Shown: positions 55,373 to 64,000 of the stretch, piece after piece
Numbering within the stretch: the first letter of the stretch is position 1
How the letters are laid out: the number at the start of each line of letters is the position of its first letter
Assembly (NCBI GenBank): GCA_945787445.1
Contig: CALZHT010000002.1
Span: 1-64,000, forward strand
Reading direction: 5' to 3'
Length of the DNA: 64,000 bases
DNA from: an uncultured Desulfobulbaceae bacterium
GTDB taxonomy: Bacteria; Desulfobacterota; Desulfobulbia; Desulfobulbales; CALZHT01
Position numbers and translations under genes: made by a program
The notes under the pieces: model-generated
Seen by the model: only the letters and a program-made list of their open reading frames with translations
Database searches by the model: none
Told to the model about the DNA's origin: nothing

Positions 55373-55798
55373 TTATTTCGTTTTTGCGGAAGCTGCTGAT
55401 CGGGCTTGCTTCATGGCCTCAATATAATAGTCGCAGTTAGCGCATTCCTTCATTTCCCGATTGCAGGCGGTGGTGGCGCGCTCCCAACAGGGAATGGTTC
55501 TGTCCATAAAAGCGGAACATTTCTCTCGTATTTCAGGCGGGCAGTCTTTGATCTCCCAACAGGGAGTAAGGTCAAGGAGCATTTTAATGCCCGGAATGCT
55601 AATTCCCTTATCATGAATTAGGGACCGGATGCATTTAATCCATTCGATATCATCATTGGAGTAATAACGCTTGTTGCCTTTTCGGGCGGGCTTAATAAGT
55701 CCTTCATCCTCGTAAATCCTTAGGGTCCGAGGATGCACCGATAAAAGTTTTGATGCAACACTTATGGGATATATCGACTCACTGCTTTCAATGGGCAT
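55373..55798 (-). CDS. MerR-family regulator with cysteine-rich C-terminus
   Basis: The 141-residue protein begins with a MerR winged-helix domain (YPISVASKLLSVHPRTLRIYEDEGLIKPARKGNKRYYSNDDIEWIKCIRSLI), similar to HspR-like regulators. The C-terminal 60 residues hold eight cysteines in a pattern like CWEIKDC, KC, PCWE, AC, ECANCDYY. Such spacing suggests a metal or iron-sulphur site, possibly a redox or metal sensor. It sits between two ImcH-like cytochrome genes in the same direction and is the obvious candidate to control them. A 240-base AT-rich region lies upstream. Confidence 0.87.
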   Translation of the reverse strand: MPIESSESIYPISVASKLLSVHPRTLRIYEDEGLIKPARKGNKRYYSNDDIEWIKCIRSLIHDKGISIPGIKMLLDLTPCWEIKDCPPEIREKCSAFMDRTIPCWERATTACNREMKECANCDYYIEAMKQARSAASAKTK

Positions 55799-56039
55799 TC
55801 ATTTCTCCTAAATCGAAACATCTGGCAAAGTTATTCCTTAACTGTAGAGGATGGATGACTAAAAACAACTGAATTAACCAAAAGGAAAGGGTAATTGTCA
55901 ACAAAAAAGGTAGTCGAGAACTATAACGCCCCTAGATTATGAGAAAAATATTTTTTATGAAAACACAGTCGGAAGCTCATAACGAAAATACCTGATCAAG
56001 TAAGGGGAATTCCCTTTTTATAGTTGTATTGCCCTGTTT

Positions 56040-57512
56040 CTATTCCTCCATTGCACAGATGTTGAGGACCTCTGAAGCAGGTTGCTCCTTGGCGAGGATT
56101 GTATGACAGGATTCGCAGGTAGTTGAAATAAATTCACCGCTTTCAGACCGGTGGGAACCATCATGGCAGCGGAAACAGCCGCCGTTGTCATCGTGGCCGA
56201 TAAAATCCTTGTAGGTTCCCCATTCGACGTTCATCTCCGGAAAAACATTCTCAACATAAGCCATCTGTACGCCACGCACCGCCTTGGCCAACAGGGAAGA
56301 TTGCTTCTCAGTTATTTCCGGATAATGTTCTCTGTACCAGCCAAGAAGCTGAATATTGATACCATTTCTTGCCTTTTCAGCGGTTGCGTATTTCTTGGTA
56401 ATGGCTGCAAGTGCCTCCCTCTTAATAAAGGGGAGTTCCCGGGGAATCTCGCCCGTAAACAGTTTCAGGTCAAGAGCTTCATCCGGCGACAGATAAATGT
56501 GGGTGGGTCGGTTATGGCAGTCCATGCAGTCCATTTCACTCTCCCCGCCCTGCTGGGAGTCCGGATTTCCTGAATCCCTGCTATTCCCAGCTTCACTTTC
56601 CGTTTTTGCATAGACCACTTCAGTGCCGTCAGCCTTGATCAGCTTGACTTCAACAATATTCTGCCGTTCCCTGTCTGTATACCGGTAAACAATCTTGTTT
56701 TCAGGGGAAACATGCCAGTGGATCCCATGGGCCTCTTGCCCCCTGTATCCGCCGGATCCCACCTTAATGAGCATTGCTGTCTGCAAATGGGTGTTTTCCT
56801 CATCAGGCAAGAATTTGTCTTTTACATACAATTTGGCGCCATGAAACATTTCTGGACGGTGACACTCTTCACAGGTCTGCCGCCGAGGTCTCAATCCGCC
56901 AATAGGTGTTTTGATCGGTTTGCTGTAGGTATCGAATGCCACGGCAAAAAGCTGCTTGACCCCGGAAAATTTAGAGCGGGTAAACCATTCGGCATCCTCG
57001 CCGATGTGGCACTCGACGCAGGAAACCCGTGAATGAGGGGAATTCTGAAATGTTACATATTCCGGGTTCATGACCCTATGGCAGAACTGCCCGCAGAAGG
57101 CCACTGATTCGGTGTAATGGAAAGCAGAGTAAGAAAAAACAAGGACAACAATGATGGTGATATTTATTATGAGAGTGATCAAGATGATGAGACGCCGGAC
57201 TCTACTGACGCGGCCCGGCTTGGTAAATTGTTCTTTGAGGTATTCGTAGGTATAGATCCCGATGTCTTCGGTGCCCTTGAAGAAAATAATGCCCAGCAGA
57301 AGGAGGAGGAGACCCAGACCAAAGAGGGGCCCCATCACCATATAGGTGAGAAAACCAAAATAGGGATTCTTGATGATCCCTTGCATATCAAGGGCGGCAG
57401 CAACAAAGAGAAAAGGAAAAATAACCGTGGATATCAAGGCCCCGATCAAGGAGACCTTGCTGCGCGCAATGCTATTTACAACAACCCTGAAAACTTCCCC
57501 GACATTAACCAT
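56040..57512 (-). CDS. NapC/NirT-family multihaem cytochrome c, ImcH-like (copy 2)
   Basis: The 490-residue paralogue of the gene at 53733 has the same layout: three N-terminal membrane helices, CGQFCHRVMNPEY (again three residues between the cysteines), CVECH, CEECH, CMDCH, CFRCH and CESCH. A low-complexity insert near residue 310 (ESEAGNSRDSGNPDSQQGGESE) precedes the CMDCH site and is absent from copy 1. The two copies may serve acceptors of different potential, as proposed for Geobacter inner-membrane cytochromes. ftsH follows downstream in the window order but is transcribed upstream of it. Confidence 0.88.
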   Translation of the reverse strand: MVNVGEVFRVVVNSIARSKVSLIGALISTVIFPFLFVAAALDMQGIIKNPYFGFLTYMVMGPLFGLGLLLLLLGIIFFKGTEDIGIYTYEYLKEQFTKPGRVSRVRRLIILITLIINITIIVVLVFSYSAFHYTESVAFCGQFCHRVMNPEYVTFQNSPHSRVSCVECHIGEDAEWFTRSKFSGVKQLFAVAFDTYSKPIKTPIGGLRPRRQTCEECHRPEMFHGAKLYVKDKFLPDEENTHLQTAMLIKVGSGGYRGQEAHGIHWHVSPENKIVYRYTDRERQNIVEVKLIKADGTEVVYAKTESEAGNSRDSGNPDSQQGGESEMDCMDCHNRPTHIYLSPDEALDLKLFTGEIPRELPFIKREALAAITKKYATAEKARNGINIQLLGWYREHYPEITEKQSSLLAKAVRGVQMAYVENVFPEMNVEWGTYKDFIGHDDNGGCFRCHDGSHRSESGEFISTTCESCHTILAKEQPASEVLNICAMEE

Positions 57513-57570
57513 ACTCAGGCCTCAATACCTCCTGTTAATATACCCAGTAACATAAATCAGATCTATCCCA

Positions 57571-59418
57571 TCAAGCGGGGAATTCCGTCTGGCATGCATC
57601 ACCCTCTAATTCAGAGTTTTCTTTATTGTCCTTCATCTGTTTTTGGGTACATTCATAAATGATATCCATTTCTTCCTTATCGAGCATTTCCGTCTGCAGA
57701 AGTATTTCAGCAAGCTGGTCGAGAAAATCCTTTTCCCGCGCCAATATTTCAACTGCCTCCTGGTAACAGCCTTCAACCAATTTCCTGATTTCATGATCGA
57801 TATCTTGGGCGGTCTGCTCACTAAAAGTCAAGTTTGTGGACTGCTCGCCCAAAAAACCTGCTTCGCCCTGTGAATATGACATTGGGCCGATCACATCGTC
57901 CATTCCCCATTTACATACCATGTTAGCGGCAATGCCGATGGCCTGGGCCAGATCGTCTTCAGCTCCAGTGGTGCGCTGATTAAGCGCCACCTCTTCGGCG
58001 GCCCGACCGCCGAGCAATATGGATATTCGATTTTTAAGATACTCTTTGGAATACACATGGCGGTCATGCAGAGGGAGCTGCTGGGTGTGCCCCATGGCCT
58101 TACCCCTGGGTATGATGGTTATTTTATGCAAAGGGTCGGTTTCGGGCATGAACCGGGCAACGATGGCGTGACCGGCCTCATGATAGGCCATGGTTTTTCT
58201 ATCCTTGTCATTGATTACAAAGCCCTTTCGTTCGACTCCCATGAGAATCCTGTCTTTTGCCGCCTCAAAATCGCTTTTGGCTATGGCATCCTTTTCAGCG
58301 CGGCCGGCAATCAAGGCGGCTTCATTCACCAGGCTTGCCAGTTCAGCGCCAGTGAAACCAGGGGTCGCTTTAGCAAGTTCGTCCAGCTCTACATCTTCCG
58401 CCATCCGGACCCGGCGGGTATGAACTTCGAGAATTTGCTGACGGCCTTTCACATCCGGGGAAAGCACGGTAATCTGGCGGTCAAATCGGCCTGGTCGCAG
58501 TAGGGCCGGGTCAAGAATATCCGGCCGGTTCGTGGCGGCAAGCAAAATGATTGTTTCGTCAGAACCAAAGCCATCCATTTCAACAAGCAGGGCATTTAAG
58601 GTTTGGCCGCGTTCGTCCTGGCCGCCAACCGCGCCGCCGGCAGCGCGATGGCCGCCAACCGCGTCAATTTCATCAATAAAAATGATGCAGGGTGTATTTT
58701 TCTTTGCATCCTGAAAAAGATCCCGAACACGTGATGCACCGACACCGACAAACATTTCGACAAAATCGGAACCGCTGATGCTGTAAAACGGCACCCCTGC
58801 TTCCCCGGCAACCGCCTGAGCAAGCAACGTCTTGCCCGTTCCGGGAGGACCTTGAAATAGAATACCTTTGGGAATAATGGCGCCCAGCTTGCTGTATTTC
58901 TTCGGTTTCTGGAGAAAATCTACAATTTCAAGCAATTCCTCCTTTACCTCGGGTATGCCTGCCACGTCACGAAAGGTTACCTGTTTTCCTGAGGAGGCGA
59001 AATTGATAGCCTTCCCTTTTGCAAAGTCGGATCCTCCCTCGCCTTGCCCTTGTTTCCGCATAACTAAAAACCATACAAGCAGAATAAGTGCTACAGGAAT
59101 GGTAATGGAAATAATATTCCATAGTGGAGAGGGCCTGTCGGATTGACCGTAAATCACAATTTCCTTTTCCGATAGTTTAGGCAGCACACCTGCAATATCC
59201 GGAACAAAAGTTCTGTACTGTCGGTCATAGATGTCGGTCAGAGTTACTTCTCCTCCACGGATCCTGACCTCGGAAATCTCATTGTTGTCAAGGCTTAAGA
59301 GAAATTCATTATAGCTTATGGAAGGCACCTTGCTTTCCATGTTCCAGAAAATCAGAACAGTGATGCCCAATACCGCAATTACAATGATGGCAAATAAAGT
59401 CCGGAAAAAAGTTCCCAC
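57571..59418 (-). CDS. ftsH: ATP-dependent zinc metalloprotease FtsH
   Basis: FtsH is the membrane-bound AAA+ protease that degrades short-lived and misassembled membrane proteins. The 615-residue protein has two N-terminal membrane helices flanking a periplasmic domain, Walker A GPPGTGKT (about 195), Walker [14 protein letters not shown] and the SRH with arginine fingers ([19 protein letters not shown]). The zinc site is HEAGH (about 421). The pore loop [17 protein letters not shown] is intact. The acidic tail ([16 protein letters not shown]) is unremarkable. The start is at the rightmost ATG before a 305-base gap. Confidence 0.97.
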   Translation of the reverse strand: MGTFFRTLFAIIVIAVLGITVLIFWNMESKVPSISYNEFLLSLDNNEISEVRIRGGEVTLTDIYDRQYRTFVPDIAGVLPKLSEKEIVIYGQSDRPSPLWNIISITIPVALILLVWFLVMRKQGQGEGGSDFAKGKAINFASSGKQVTFRDVAGIPEVKEELLEIVDFLQKPKKYSKLGAIIPKGILFQGPPGTGKTLLAQAVAGEAGVPFYSISGSDFVEMFVGVGASRVRDLFQDAKKNTPCIIFIDEIDAVGGHRAAGGAVGGQDERGQTLNALLVEMDGFGSDETIILLAATNRPDILDPALLRPGRFDRQITVLSPDVKGRQQILEVHTRRVRMAEDVELDELAKATPGFTGAELASLVNEAALIAGRAEKDAIAKSDFEAAKDRILMGVERKGFVINDKDRKTMAYHEAGHAIVARFMPETDPLHKITIIPRGKAMGHTQQLPLHDRHVYSKEYLKNRISILLGGRAAEEVALNQRTTGAEDDLAQAIGIAANMVCKWGMDDVIGPMSYSQGEAGFLGEQSTNLTFSEQTAQDIDHEIRKLVEGCYQEAVEILAREKDFLDQLAEILLQTEMLDKEEMDIIYECTQKQMKDNKENSELEGDACQTEFPA

Positions 59419-59723
59419 GCGACTCCTCTTTTTATGCGCTCACATAAATCCTGGGTGAATGTATCCCTATGTTGCTTTAGTTATTACGTATAATACCCCA
59501 AGTGCGCCTCCTCTGCTATAACCAAATAAAAAAGCCGGGGAACACATGATACCATCCCCAGCTCTTGAAGAAAAAAGGATTACCCAACAAATGAACAAGT
59601 CTGCAGTACGACACTACGGAGGAACAAAAGCACCCTTGCAACACCCCGCAACGGAGTGTAAAAGCAAAAAAGTCACAAGGTACGTGAAGAGTGTCTAAAA
59701 ATTTGAAACGCTTAATTTAGGTG
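59419..59723. other. 305-bp gap upstream of ftsH
   Basis: It contains the terminator of the small membrane protein gene (59531-59562) and presumably the ftsH promoter. No other gene or repeat is seen. Confidence 0.4.
59529..59562 (-). terminator. Intrinsic terminator after the 76-codon gene
   Basis: On the leftward strand GCTGGGGA (59555-59562) pairs with TTCCCCGGC (59534-59541), including one G-T pair, and six T follow. It stops transcription from the small gene before ftsH. Confidence 0.75.
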
Positions 59724-59954
59724 TCATATACCGGCGACAGCGCTGAGCCAATGACGAAAAAGATTCAACGGCCCATCATTTCCGCACATCCCGGCAACAA
59801 AACAAATCAAAGCCCATAGTCCGACTACCAATGTAATGCCGCCGAAGAGAATAACTCCACCTTTGGAGAACACTTCGGCACCCACATGTGCCTCACCCCC
59901 TTCTTGTTGTTGTACTACGACGGATCTTTTCCTAACAAGTATCGTATCGTTCAC
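59724..59954 (-). CDS. Small membrane protein, 76 aa
   Basis: I do not recognise the family. The GTG start at 59954 is chosen because AAGGAGG lies five bases upstream; the frame extends 14 codons further without support. The N-terminal ~35 residues are polar (VRKRSVVVQQQEGGEAHVGAEVFSKGG), followed by one long hydrophobic segment (VILFGGITLVVGLWALICFVAGMCG). It may be a small inner-membrane protein. It has its own terminator. Confidence 0.6.
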   Translation of the reverse strand: MNDTILVRKRSVVVQQQEGGEAHVGAEVFSKGGVILFGGITLVVGLWALICFVAGMCGNDGPLNLFRHWLSAVAGI

Positions 59955-60538
59955 ATCTTCCTCCTTGACAGCGAAACAAGCGGCATAGTAGAGCACTCAT
60001 CGATAATCAGAGAAAGCCACATGCGTTCCTCCTGCAAACTTACCCTGGGTTTGCCGGAGTCATTGATGAGATCCTGTGCCCAAACTCGATCTGCAAAGAC
60101 GCAATCGAGATCCACTTCACCGAGAAAAGATCCCACCATTACAACAAATACGACTGGTAAACGAAAAGCCCAGGAGCACCCATTAAAAGAATGCAGGCCC
60201 GAAATTCAGATCAACCTGAGCCATGCCTGTTATAATGCATTTGCCATTACGTTTACGTACGATTGTTGCGGCAATGGTTTTACAAAAACCATTGCCCTTG
60301 TCCCACCTATATTTTCAGTCATTGCTCCACCACAAGATATAGTGAAGGCAGCCCATTTTTGCCTTCACTATATCTTAAGGAAACGATAATAATGGCTTAT
60401 TGGCAAATGTCAATAAAAAAAATAATAAAATCAAGAGGTTAGTAACATCTCAAGGTGTCACTATTACACCAAATCAAACTCGTCTCAAATTTTTACATAA
60501 AATTCTTTTCGTAATAGTGAAAATTACTGTTGGCAATA
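59955..60538. other. 584-bp gap with a hairpin
   Basis: Open frames on both strands here look unnatural and lack ribosome sites. A 17-bp perfect inverted repeat lies at 60334-60350 and 60360-60376 and is listed separately. The stretch 60390-60538 is very AT-rich. The promoter of the small membrane protein gene should lie here. Confidence 0.4.
60334..60376. other. 17-bp perfect hairpin downstream of the U32 gene
   Basis: AAGATATAGTGAAGGCA (60334-60350) is exactly complementary to TGCCTTCACTATATCTT (60360-60376) with a nine-base loop. No T-run follows on either strand. It is about 160 bases beyond the stop of the leftward U32 gene. It may protect or end a transcript, or be part of a mobile repeat. 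Confidence 0.55.
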
Positions 60539-62749
60539 TTACTGCAGTGTATGGAAAAAATTAAAGGTGGAGTCTTTTGTTGTTTTGCGAGGCTTTGTGA
60601 TTTTTTCGAATATCCTGGCGATTTGATTCCGTGATAAAGATTGACGGCAAAGATCAATAACCGCAAACCGAACACCCATTTCTGCAAGGTCGGAAAGCCA
60701 AGGCAGAAGAGAAAAAGTCCTCTCCGGAACGGCTATTGTCTGCCCCCATGCCTTGTGGAGCAAGAATTTTTCTCCCTTTGGGCTTACAAAGGAATGTCTA
60801 TAGGAAAACCAATCTTGAGAAGCACGGGATATGAATACTGGAGGGTGGCCATAAACCGTGAGGCCTCCTTCCATAATGGGTTTGGTAGCAAGGATGTTCT
60901 TTACGTTCTGCCTGTCGGTCTCGATGGCAATCTGCGATTTCATTACCCCGATATCTTTTAAGCCCAAAAGAGCCAGACCATTCAAAGCATTGATTGTATA
61001 ATCCCCAATTATGGTAATTCTGCTGTCTATATAATTGCTTTTAGCAAAATAGTTGGGATTATTAATAGGTAAACCATTTTTTACGAAAAATTGTACCTGA
61101 CTGACATGGCCGATCTGCCAAAATAAATACCGTTTTCCTAACAAGCGCGATATTGCCTTCTGGAAGAACTCCACATCTTCTTCAAGAATTATTGGCGGCA
61201 ATGACCAGATAATTTTTTTGGCAAAGGAAGAAAGAGATTTCCCCTTTTGCAAAAACTGCTTAAAGGTACGGCGTTCGAGGCTCACCACAAATTTGGCCAC
61301 AGGAACAGGGAAATTGTGGCTGAGAACTCTCAAATCATCTATTTTAAGCCACAATTCCATCCCCTTCTTTTTCCTGCTCTTGTAGCGCTTTGTCTTGCCA
61401 GGCGGGGAAAACCCGGTTTCTTTATTTGTTGTCAGCGTAATTCCCTCGCGTAACAGGTCATTCCGGATTTTTGCTACCCTGTCCTGCAGTTTAAACCGGG
61501 CTATCTTTTTCTGGAATGTACCGGCGCGGGAAACGCCCCTTGCCGAAGCCGAACCTCGGATGTGGGGAGTATCGACCTTATACAAACAATCACCAGGCCG
61601 GGCAGTAAAGGGCAGTGCAAGAGACGCGAACATGCCGGCTTGCACGGATGCAACTTCTTTCCCTTTTACGACGAGATTTTTTACTCTGAAGGACTGGCGC
61701 TCTCCGGTTTTTTCATGATGGACACGCAATCGGTCGCCAACCGTTACTGCAACTTTAGGAGCAAATTCTGCCCTGTTTCTCGTATATTTTTTAATTTTCC
61801 CGAGAAACAGGCCAATATTTCCCGAATGGCCGGGCGAGAGGATATCTTGAGGACTTGAAGAAACAAAATATCCTTTGATTGTTTTCCGGCCCATAGCCTC
61901 GCCCAACAGCTCCTGAGCATGCTCCATGACCTCAGTGTCGCCCTCCGGGGCGTCAAGCACCATTCGGTAGGCCCGGACCACTGATTGGACATAGTGGACG
62001 CTGCGCATCCTGCCTTCAATCTTCAGGGAAGATACCCCGGCCTCCTTGAGCCGGGGAAGGATCTCAATGGCGCAAAGATCATTCATGGAAAAAAAATATC
62101 CCTGCCGCAATCCTCTTCCTTTGCCGGAAAGGCTATAGCGTCTACGACACGGCTGCACACATCTACCCCGCAGTCCGCTCTTCCCACCAAGGAAACTGCT
62201 GAAAAGGCATAAACCTGAATAGCTGAAGCACATAGCGCCATGAACAAACACCTCAATCTCAGCTTCAACACTCCTGTGTATCGTGCTTATTTCCGGCAGG
62301 GTTAATTCACGGGCAAGCACAATACGGCTGAAACCCACAGCGGCAAAATGTTTTACAGCCAGGGAATTATGGGCGGCAAGCAGCGTACTTGCATGAATCC
62401 GCAATTGGGGGAAAAACCTCTTTGCAAGGTAATGAACACCCAAGTCCTGAATGATCAGAGCATCGGCTTTTAAAGCTGAAAAGGCAGCAAGGAGTTCCAG
62501 CACCCGGTCTGCCTCTCCCTCCTTCATGAGGCTGTTCATGGCAATATACACCTTTACCCCCGATTTATGGGCGTATTGGATCATTGCGGCAATCTCAGCC
62601 ATGCTGAAATGTTTGGCTAACGCACGGGCGTTCAACCAGGGCGCCCCGATATACACGGCATCAGCGCCTTCCTTTACAGCGGCTTCAAAAACCGCAACAG
62701 TGCCGGCCGGCGCCAACAGCTCCATGGCATTGTTCTTTTTGGTGGTCAT
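60539..62749 (-). CDS. U32 family peptidase-type protein (RlhA/TrhP-like)
   Basis: The 736-residue protein starts MTTKKNNAMELLAPAGTVAVFEAAVKEGADAVYIGAPWLNARA, then VFVHGAMCFSYSGLCLFSSFLGGKSGLRGRCVQPCRRRY, in which four cysteines probably bind an Fe-S cluster. SSLKIEGRMRSVHYVQSVVRAYR completes the U32 pattern. Once called collagenase-like peptidases, several U32 proteins are now known to hydroxylate RNA (TrhP on tRNA, RlhA on 23S rRNA) or act in ubiquinone synthesis. The long C-terminal extension fits the larger RlhA-like branch. It starts 22 bases after the rhomboid gene ends, a likely operon. Confidence 0.88.
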   Translation of the reverse strand: MTTKKNNAMELLAPAGTVAVFEAAVKEGADAVYIGAPWLNARALAKHFSMAEIAAMIQYAHKSGVKVYIAMNSLMKEGEADRVLELLAAFSALKADALIIQDLGVHYLAKRFFPQLRIHASTLLAAHNSLAVKHFAAVGFSRIVLARELTLPEISTIHRSVEAEIEVFVHGAMCFSYSGLCLFSSFLGGKSGLRGRCVQPCRRRYSLSGKGRGLRQGYFFSMNDLCAIEILPRLKEAGVSSLKIEGRMRSVHYVQSVVRAYRMVLDAPEGDTEVMEHAQELLGEAMGRKTIKGYFVSSSPQDILSPGHSGNIGLFLGKIKKYTRNRAEFAPKVAVTVGDRLRVHHEKTGERQSFRVKNLVVKGKEVASVQAGMFASLALPFTARPGDCLYKVDTPHIRGSASARGVSRAGTFQKKIARFKLQDRVAKIRNDLLREGITLTTNKETGFSPPGKTKRYKSRKKKGMELWLKIDDLRVLSHNFPVPVAKFVVSLERRTFKQFLQKGKSLSSFAKKIIWSLPPIILEEDVEFFQKAISRLLGKRYLFWQIGHVSQVQFFVKNGLPINNPNYFAKSNYIDSRITIIGDYTINALNGLALLGLKDIGVMKSQIAIETDRQNVKNILATKPIMEGGLTVYGHPPVFISRASQDWFSYRHSFVSPKGEKFLLHKAWGQTIAVPERTFSLLPWLSDLAEMGVRFAVIDLCRQSLSRNQIARIFEKITKPRKTTKDSTFNFFHTLQ

Positions 62750-62770
62750 ATCAGACAGTAGGAATTTACT

Positions 62771-63472
62771 TTATTTGAAAAATTTGGATCTTCGGCTCCC
62801 TGGAGGCTTATGCCGAAAAAAATAAATCATGCCGACCCCTGCTGCAAACCCGCCGATATGGGCCCACCAAGCCACCCCACCTTCCGCCAGGGAACCGAAG
62901 CTGAGCTGAAAATATCCCTGGACAAACTGGATCAAAAACCAGAAGCCGAGAAAGAAAAAAGCCGGAATTTCCACAATGTAGAAAAAAATAAAAATGGGCA
63001 CCAATGTAAGAATTCGCGCACGGGGATACTGAATAAAATAAGCGCCCAGCACACCGGCGATAGCACCGCTGGCTCCCAGCATGGGAAGATGGGACTCCCG
63101 GCTCAATATTGCCTGCACAAATACGGAAGCTATCCCGCACAGAAGGTAAAAGACAAGATAACGGCCATGGCCCATACTGTCTTCCACATTATCACCGAAT
63201 ATCCATAACATCCACATGTTGGAAAGTAAGTGCAATATGCCGCCGTGCAGAAACATGGAGGTCAGCACCGGAACAAAGCGGCTCATGTCCAGCCAATTCA
63301 CATCCTGGAGATGATAAAAGCGCGCCGGCACAAAACCGTAATCAATGATAAATCCCTCCAGGTGCGGCCCCAGTTTCAGTTCGTACAAAAAGCAGAGCAC
63401 GTTAACCGCTATCAACCAAAGATTAACAGCGGGGAAACTTTTTGCCGGGATATCATCTTTAAGAGGAAACAT
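62771..63472 (-). CDS. Rhomboid-family intramembrane serine protease
   Basis: The 233-residue protein has about six membrane helices and the rhomboid catalytic pair: Ser in MLGASGAIAGVLG and His in AWWAHIGGFAAG. The loop motif HGGILHLLSNMWMLWIFGDNVED (His and Asn of the oxyanion side) is present. Rhomboids cut substrates inside the membrane; the substrate here is unknown. The upstream flank contains dispersed repeat copy D, so the gene likely has its own promoter in the ~120 bases between. Confidence 0.9.
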   Translation of the reverse strand: MFPLKDDIPAKSFPAVNLWLIAVNVLCFLYELKLGPHLEGFIIDYGFVPARFYHLQDVNWLDMSRFVPVLTSMFLHGGILHLLSNMWMLWIFGDNVEDSMGHGRYLVFYLLCGIASVFVQAILSRESHLPMLGASGAIAGVLGAYFIQYPRARILTLVPIFIFFYIVEIPAFFFLGFWFLIQFVQGYFQLSFGSLAEGGVAWWAHIGGFAAGVGMIYFFRHKPPGSRRSKFFK

Positions 63473-63593
63473 ACAATACGTCTAGCATAGGCGAACGAAA
63501 CGCTCTTTGAAAACAGGATGGCTTGCTGAGTTGATAAGAAAACTTTTTGGAAAATAGGTTACAGGAAAAGCTAAAATACTTCGATATCAATCA

Positions 63594-63696
63594 TGATGAT
63601 CCCGCAAAAAGTCGGGAAAGCGGTTAACGTGCCATGTAATTTCAACTAGTTACAACGTAACACATCGATGAAATCGTATTTTTTACGATTTCATCA
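63594..63696. repeat. Dispersed repeat copy D, overlapping the kinase stop codon
   Basis: This is the cleanest full copy, 103 bp: TGATGATCCCGCAAAAAGTC, GGGAAAGCGGTTAACGTGCC, ATGTAATTTCAACTAGTTAC, AACGTAACACATC, then the perfect hairpin GATGAAATCGTA/TACGATTTCATC. The outer ends TGATGA and TCATCA are inverted. The TGA stop of the kinase fragment (LDY then stop) lies in its last bases. Confidence 0.9.
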
Positions 63697-64000
63697 ATAA
63701 TCTAAAACAAGTTGTGGTTCCACATCATGCAGAGGCAGGACAAAATAAAAATTGTTCCCTTCAGCTGTCGGTTCATAACCGGCAACACCGCCGTGAATTT
63801 CTACGACATGTCGAATAAAGGAAAGACCATGCCCTTCGCCGGATACAGTGGATCTGCTTGCGACACGGTACCCGTCTTCAAAAATATTTAGCGCATCGGT
63901 TGGGCTGATATGCTCTCCTGTGGTAAATACATTGAACTTGATGCCGTCCTTGCCATCGCCAAAAAAGTCTATTATATATTCTCGGCCATAAGCCATGGCC
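63694..64000 (-). CDS. Histidine kinase C-terminal ATPase domain (partial, runs off the window)
   Basis: About 100 residues of a HATPase_c domain are visible: GIKFNVFTTGEHISPTDALNIFEDGYRVASRST, then the G2-like VSGEGHGLSFIRHVVEIHGGVAGYEPTAEGNNFYFVLPL, typical of the end of a sensor kinase. The frame stays open to the window edge at 64000, so the N-terminal sensor and H-box lie outside. Its stop codon is formed within a dispersed repeat. Confidence 0.8.
   Translation of the reverse strand, partial: AMAYGREYIIDFFGDGKDGIKFNVFTTGEHISPTDALNIFEDGYRVASRSTVSGEGHGLSFIRHVVEIHGGVAGYEPTAEGNNFYFVLPLHDVEPQLVLDY

Noticed and set aside
59951-60139. 62-codon leftward frame (MVGSFLGEVDLDCVFADRVWAQDL and on)
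   Set aside because: It reads somewhat like a protein but has no ribosome site, and its end overlaps the GTG start and ribosome site of the 76-codon gene. Left out as unproven.
59886-60389. 167-codon rightward frame near the small membrane protein gene
   Set aside because: No ribosome site, unnatural composition, and its start is antisense to a better-supported small gene.
17145-63696. Four repeat copies considered as a CRISPR or phage attachment series
   Set aside because: They are thousands of bases apart, have no spacers and always lie at gene ends, so they fit a dispersed intergenic element.

Overview
The window looks like chromosome of a free-living, Gram-negative, anaerobic deltaproteobacterium (Desulfobacterota, perhaps Desulfobulbales-like). 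This is inferred from gene order and protein types, not from a search. Supporting signs are a conserved leftward housekeeping run (ispE, tRNA-Gln, prs, rplY, pth, a CarD-family gene, an rluD-like gene, coaE, rho, rpmE, prfA, prmC, murA), a type IV pilin behind a sigma-54-like promoter, and two NapC/NirT (ImcH-like) multihaem inner-membrane cytochromes.

Layout. 0.4-2 kb: a lipoprotein with a fibronectin III domain and seven FG-GAP repeats. 2-4.5 kb: the wreck of a divergent zraP / zraS-like stress pair. Both genes lack their 5' parts at one shared junction, and the kinase is also split by a 1.4-kb IS256-family element with an 8-bp target duplication. 4.6-19.7 kb: leftward housekeeping genes, ending upstream with serA and a hypothetical gene. 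19.9-22.5 kb: cysS, a Memo-like gene and a second tRNA-Gln, all rightward.

22.8-45.1 kb is a large, AT-rich surface-polymer island. The rightward half carries the pilin, two tandem GT-C/TPR membrane proteins (candidate pilin glycosyltransferases), two GT2 glycosyltransferases, a flippase-like membrane protein and a B12-type radical SAM enzyme. The leftward half starts with glucose-1-phosphate cytidylyltransferase and CDP-glucose 4,6-dehydratase. It continues with an RmlC-like epimerase, an SDR, three tandem paralogous radical SAM enzymes, a GT4 glycosyltransferase and four methyltransferase-type genes, most of them translationally coupled. The three radical SAM proteins carry an N-terminal Rossmann-like domain that resembles the C-terminal domain of two of the methyltransferases. 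I regard this as the best candidate for an undescribed system: radical chemistry on a CDP-linked, probably methylated, deoxysugar.

45.2-47.5 kb: a DUF547 protein, an inositol-monophosphatase family enzyme and a small protein. 47.8-53.5 kb: a leftward operon with a LolA-like periplasmic protein, two FtsX/MacB-type permeases, an ATPase and a beta-barrel-like protein, interrupted by a repeat. 53.7-57.5 kb: the two ImcH-like cytochromes around a MerR regulator with a cysteine-rich tail. 57.6-64 kb: ftsH, a small membrane protein, a U32 peptidase-type enzyme, a rhomboid protease and the end of a sensor kinase.

A dispersed ~90-105-bp repeat occurs four times (17.1, 19.1, 50.0 and 63.6 kb). Each copy sits at the 3' end of a leftward gene and in three cases supplies or abuts its stop codon. 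A different 21-bp inverted repeat overlaps the 3' end of prmC. No rRNA, CRISPR array or prophage is visible.
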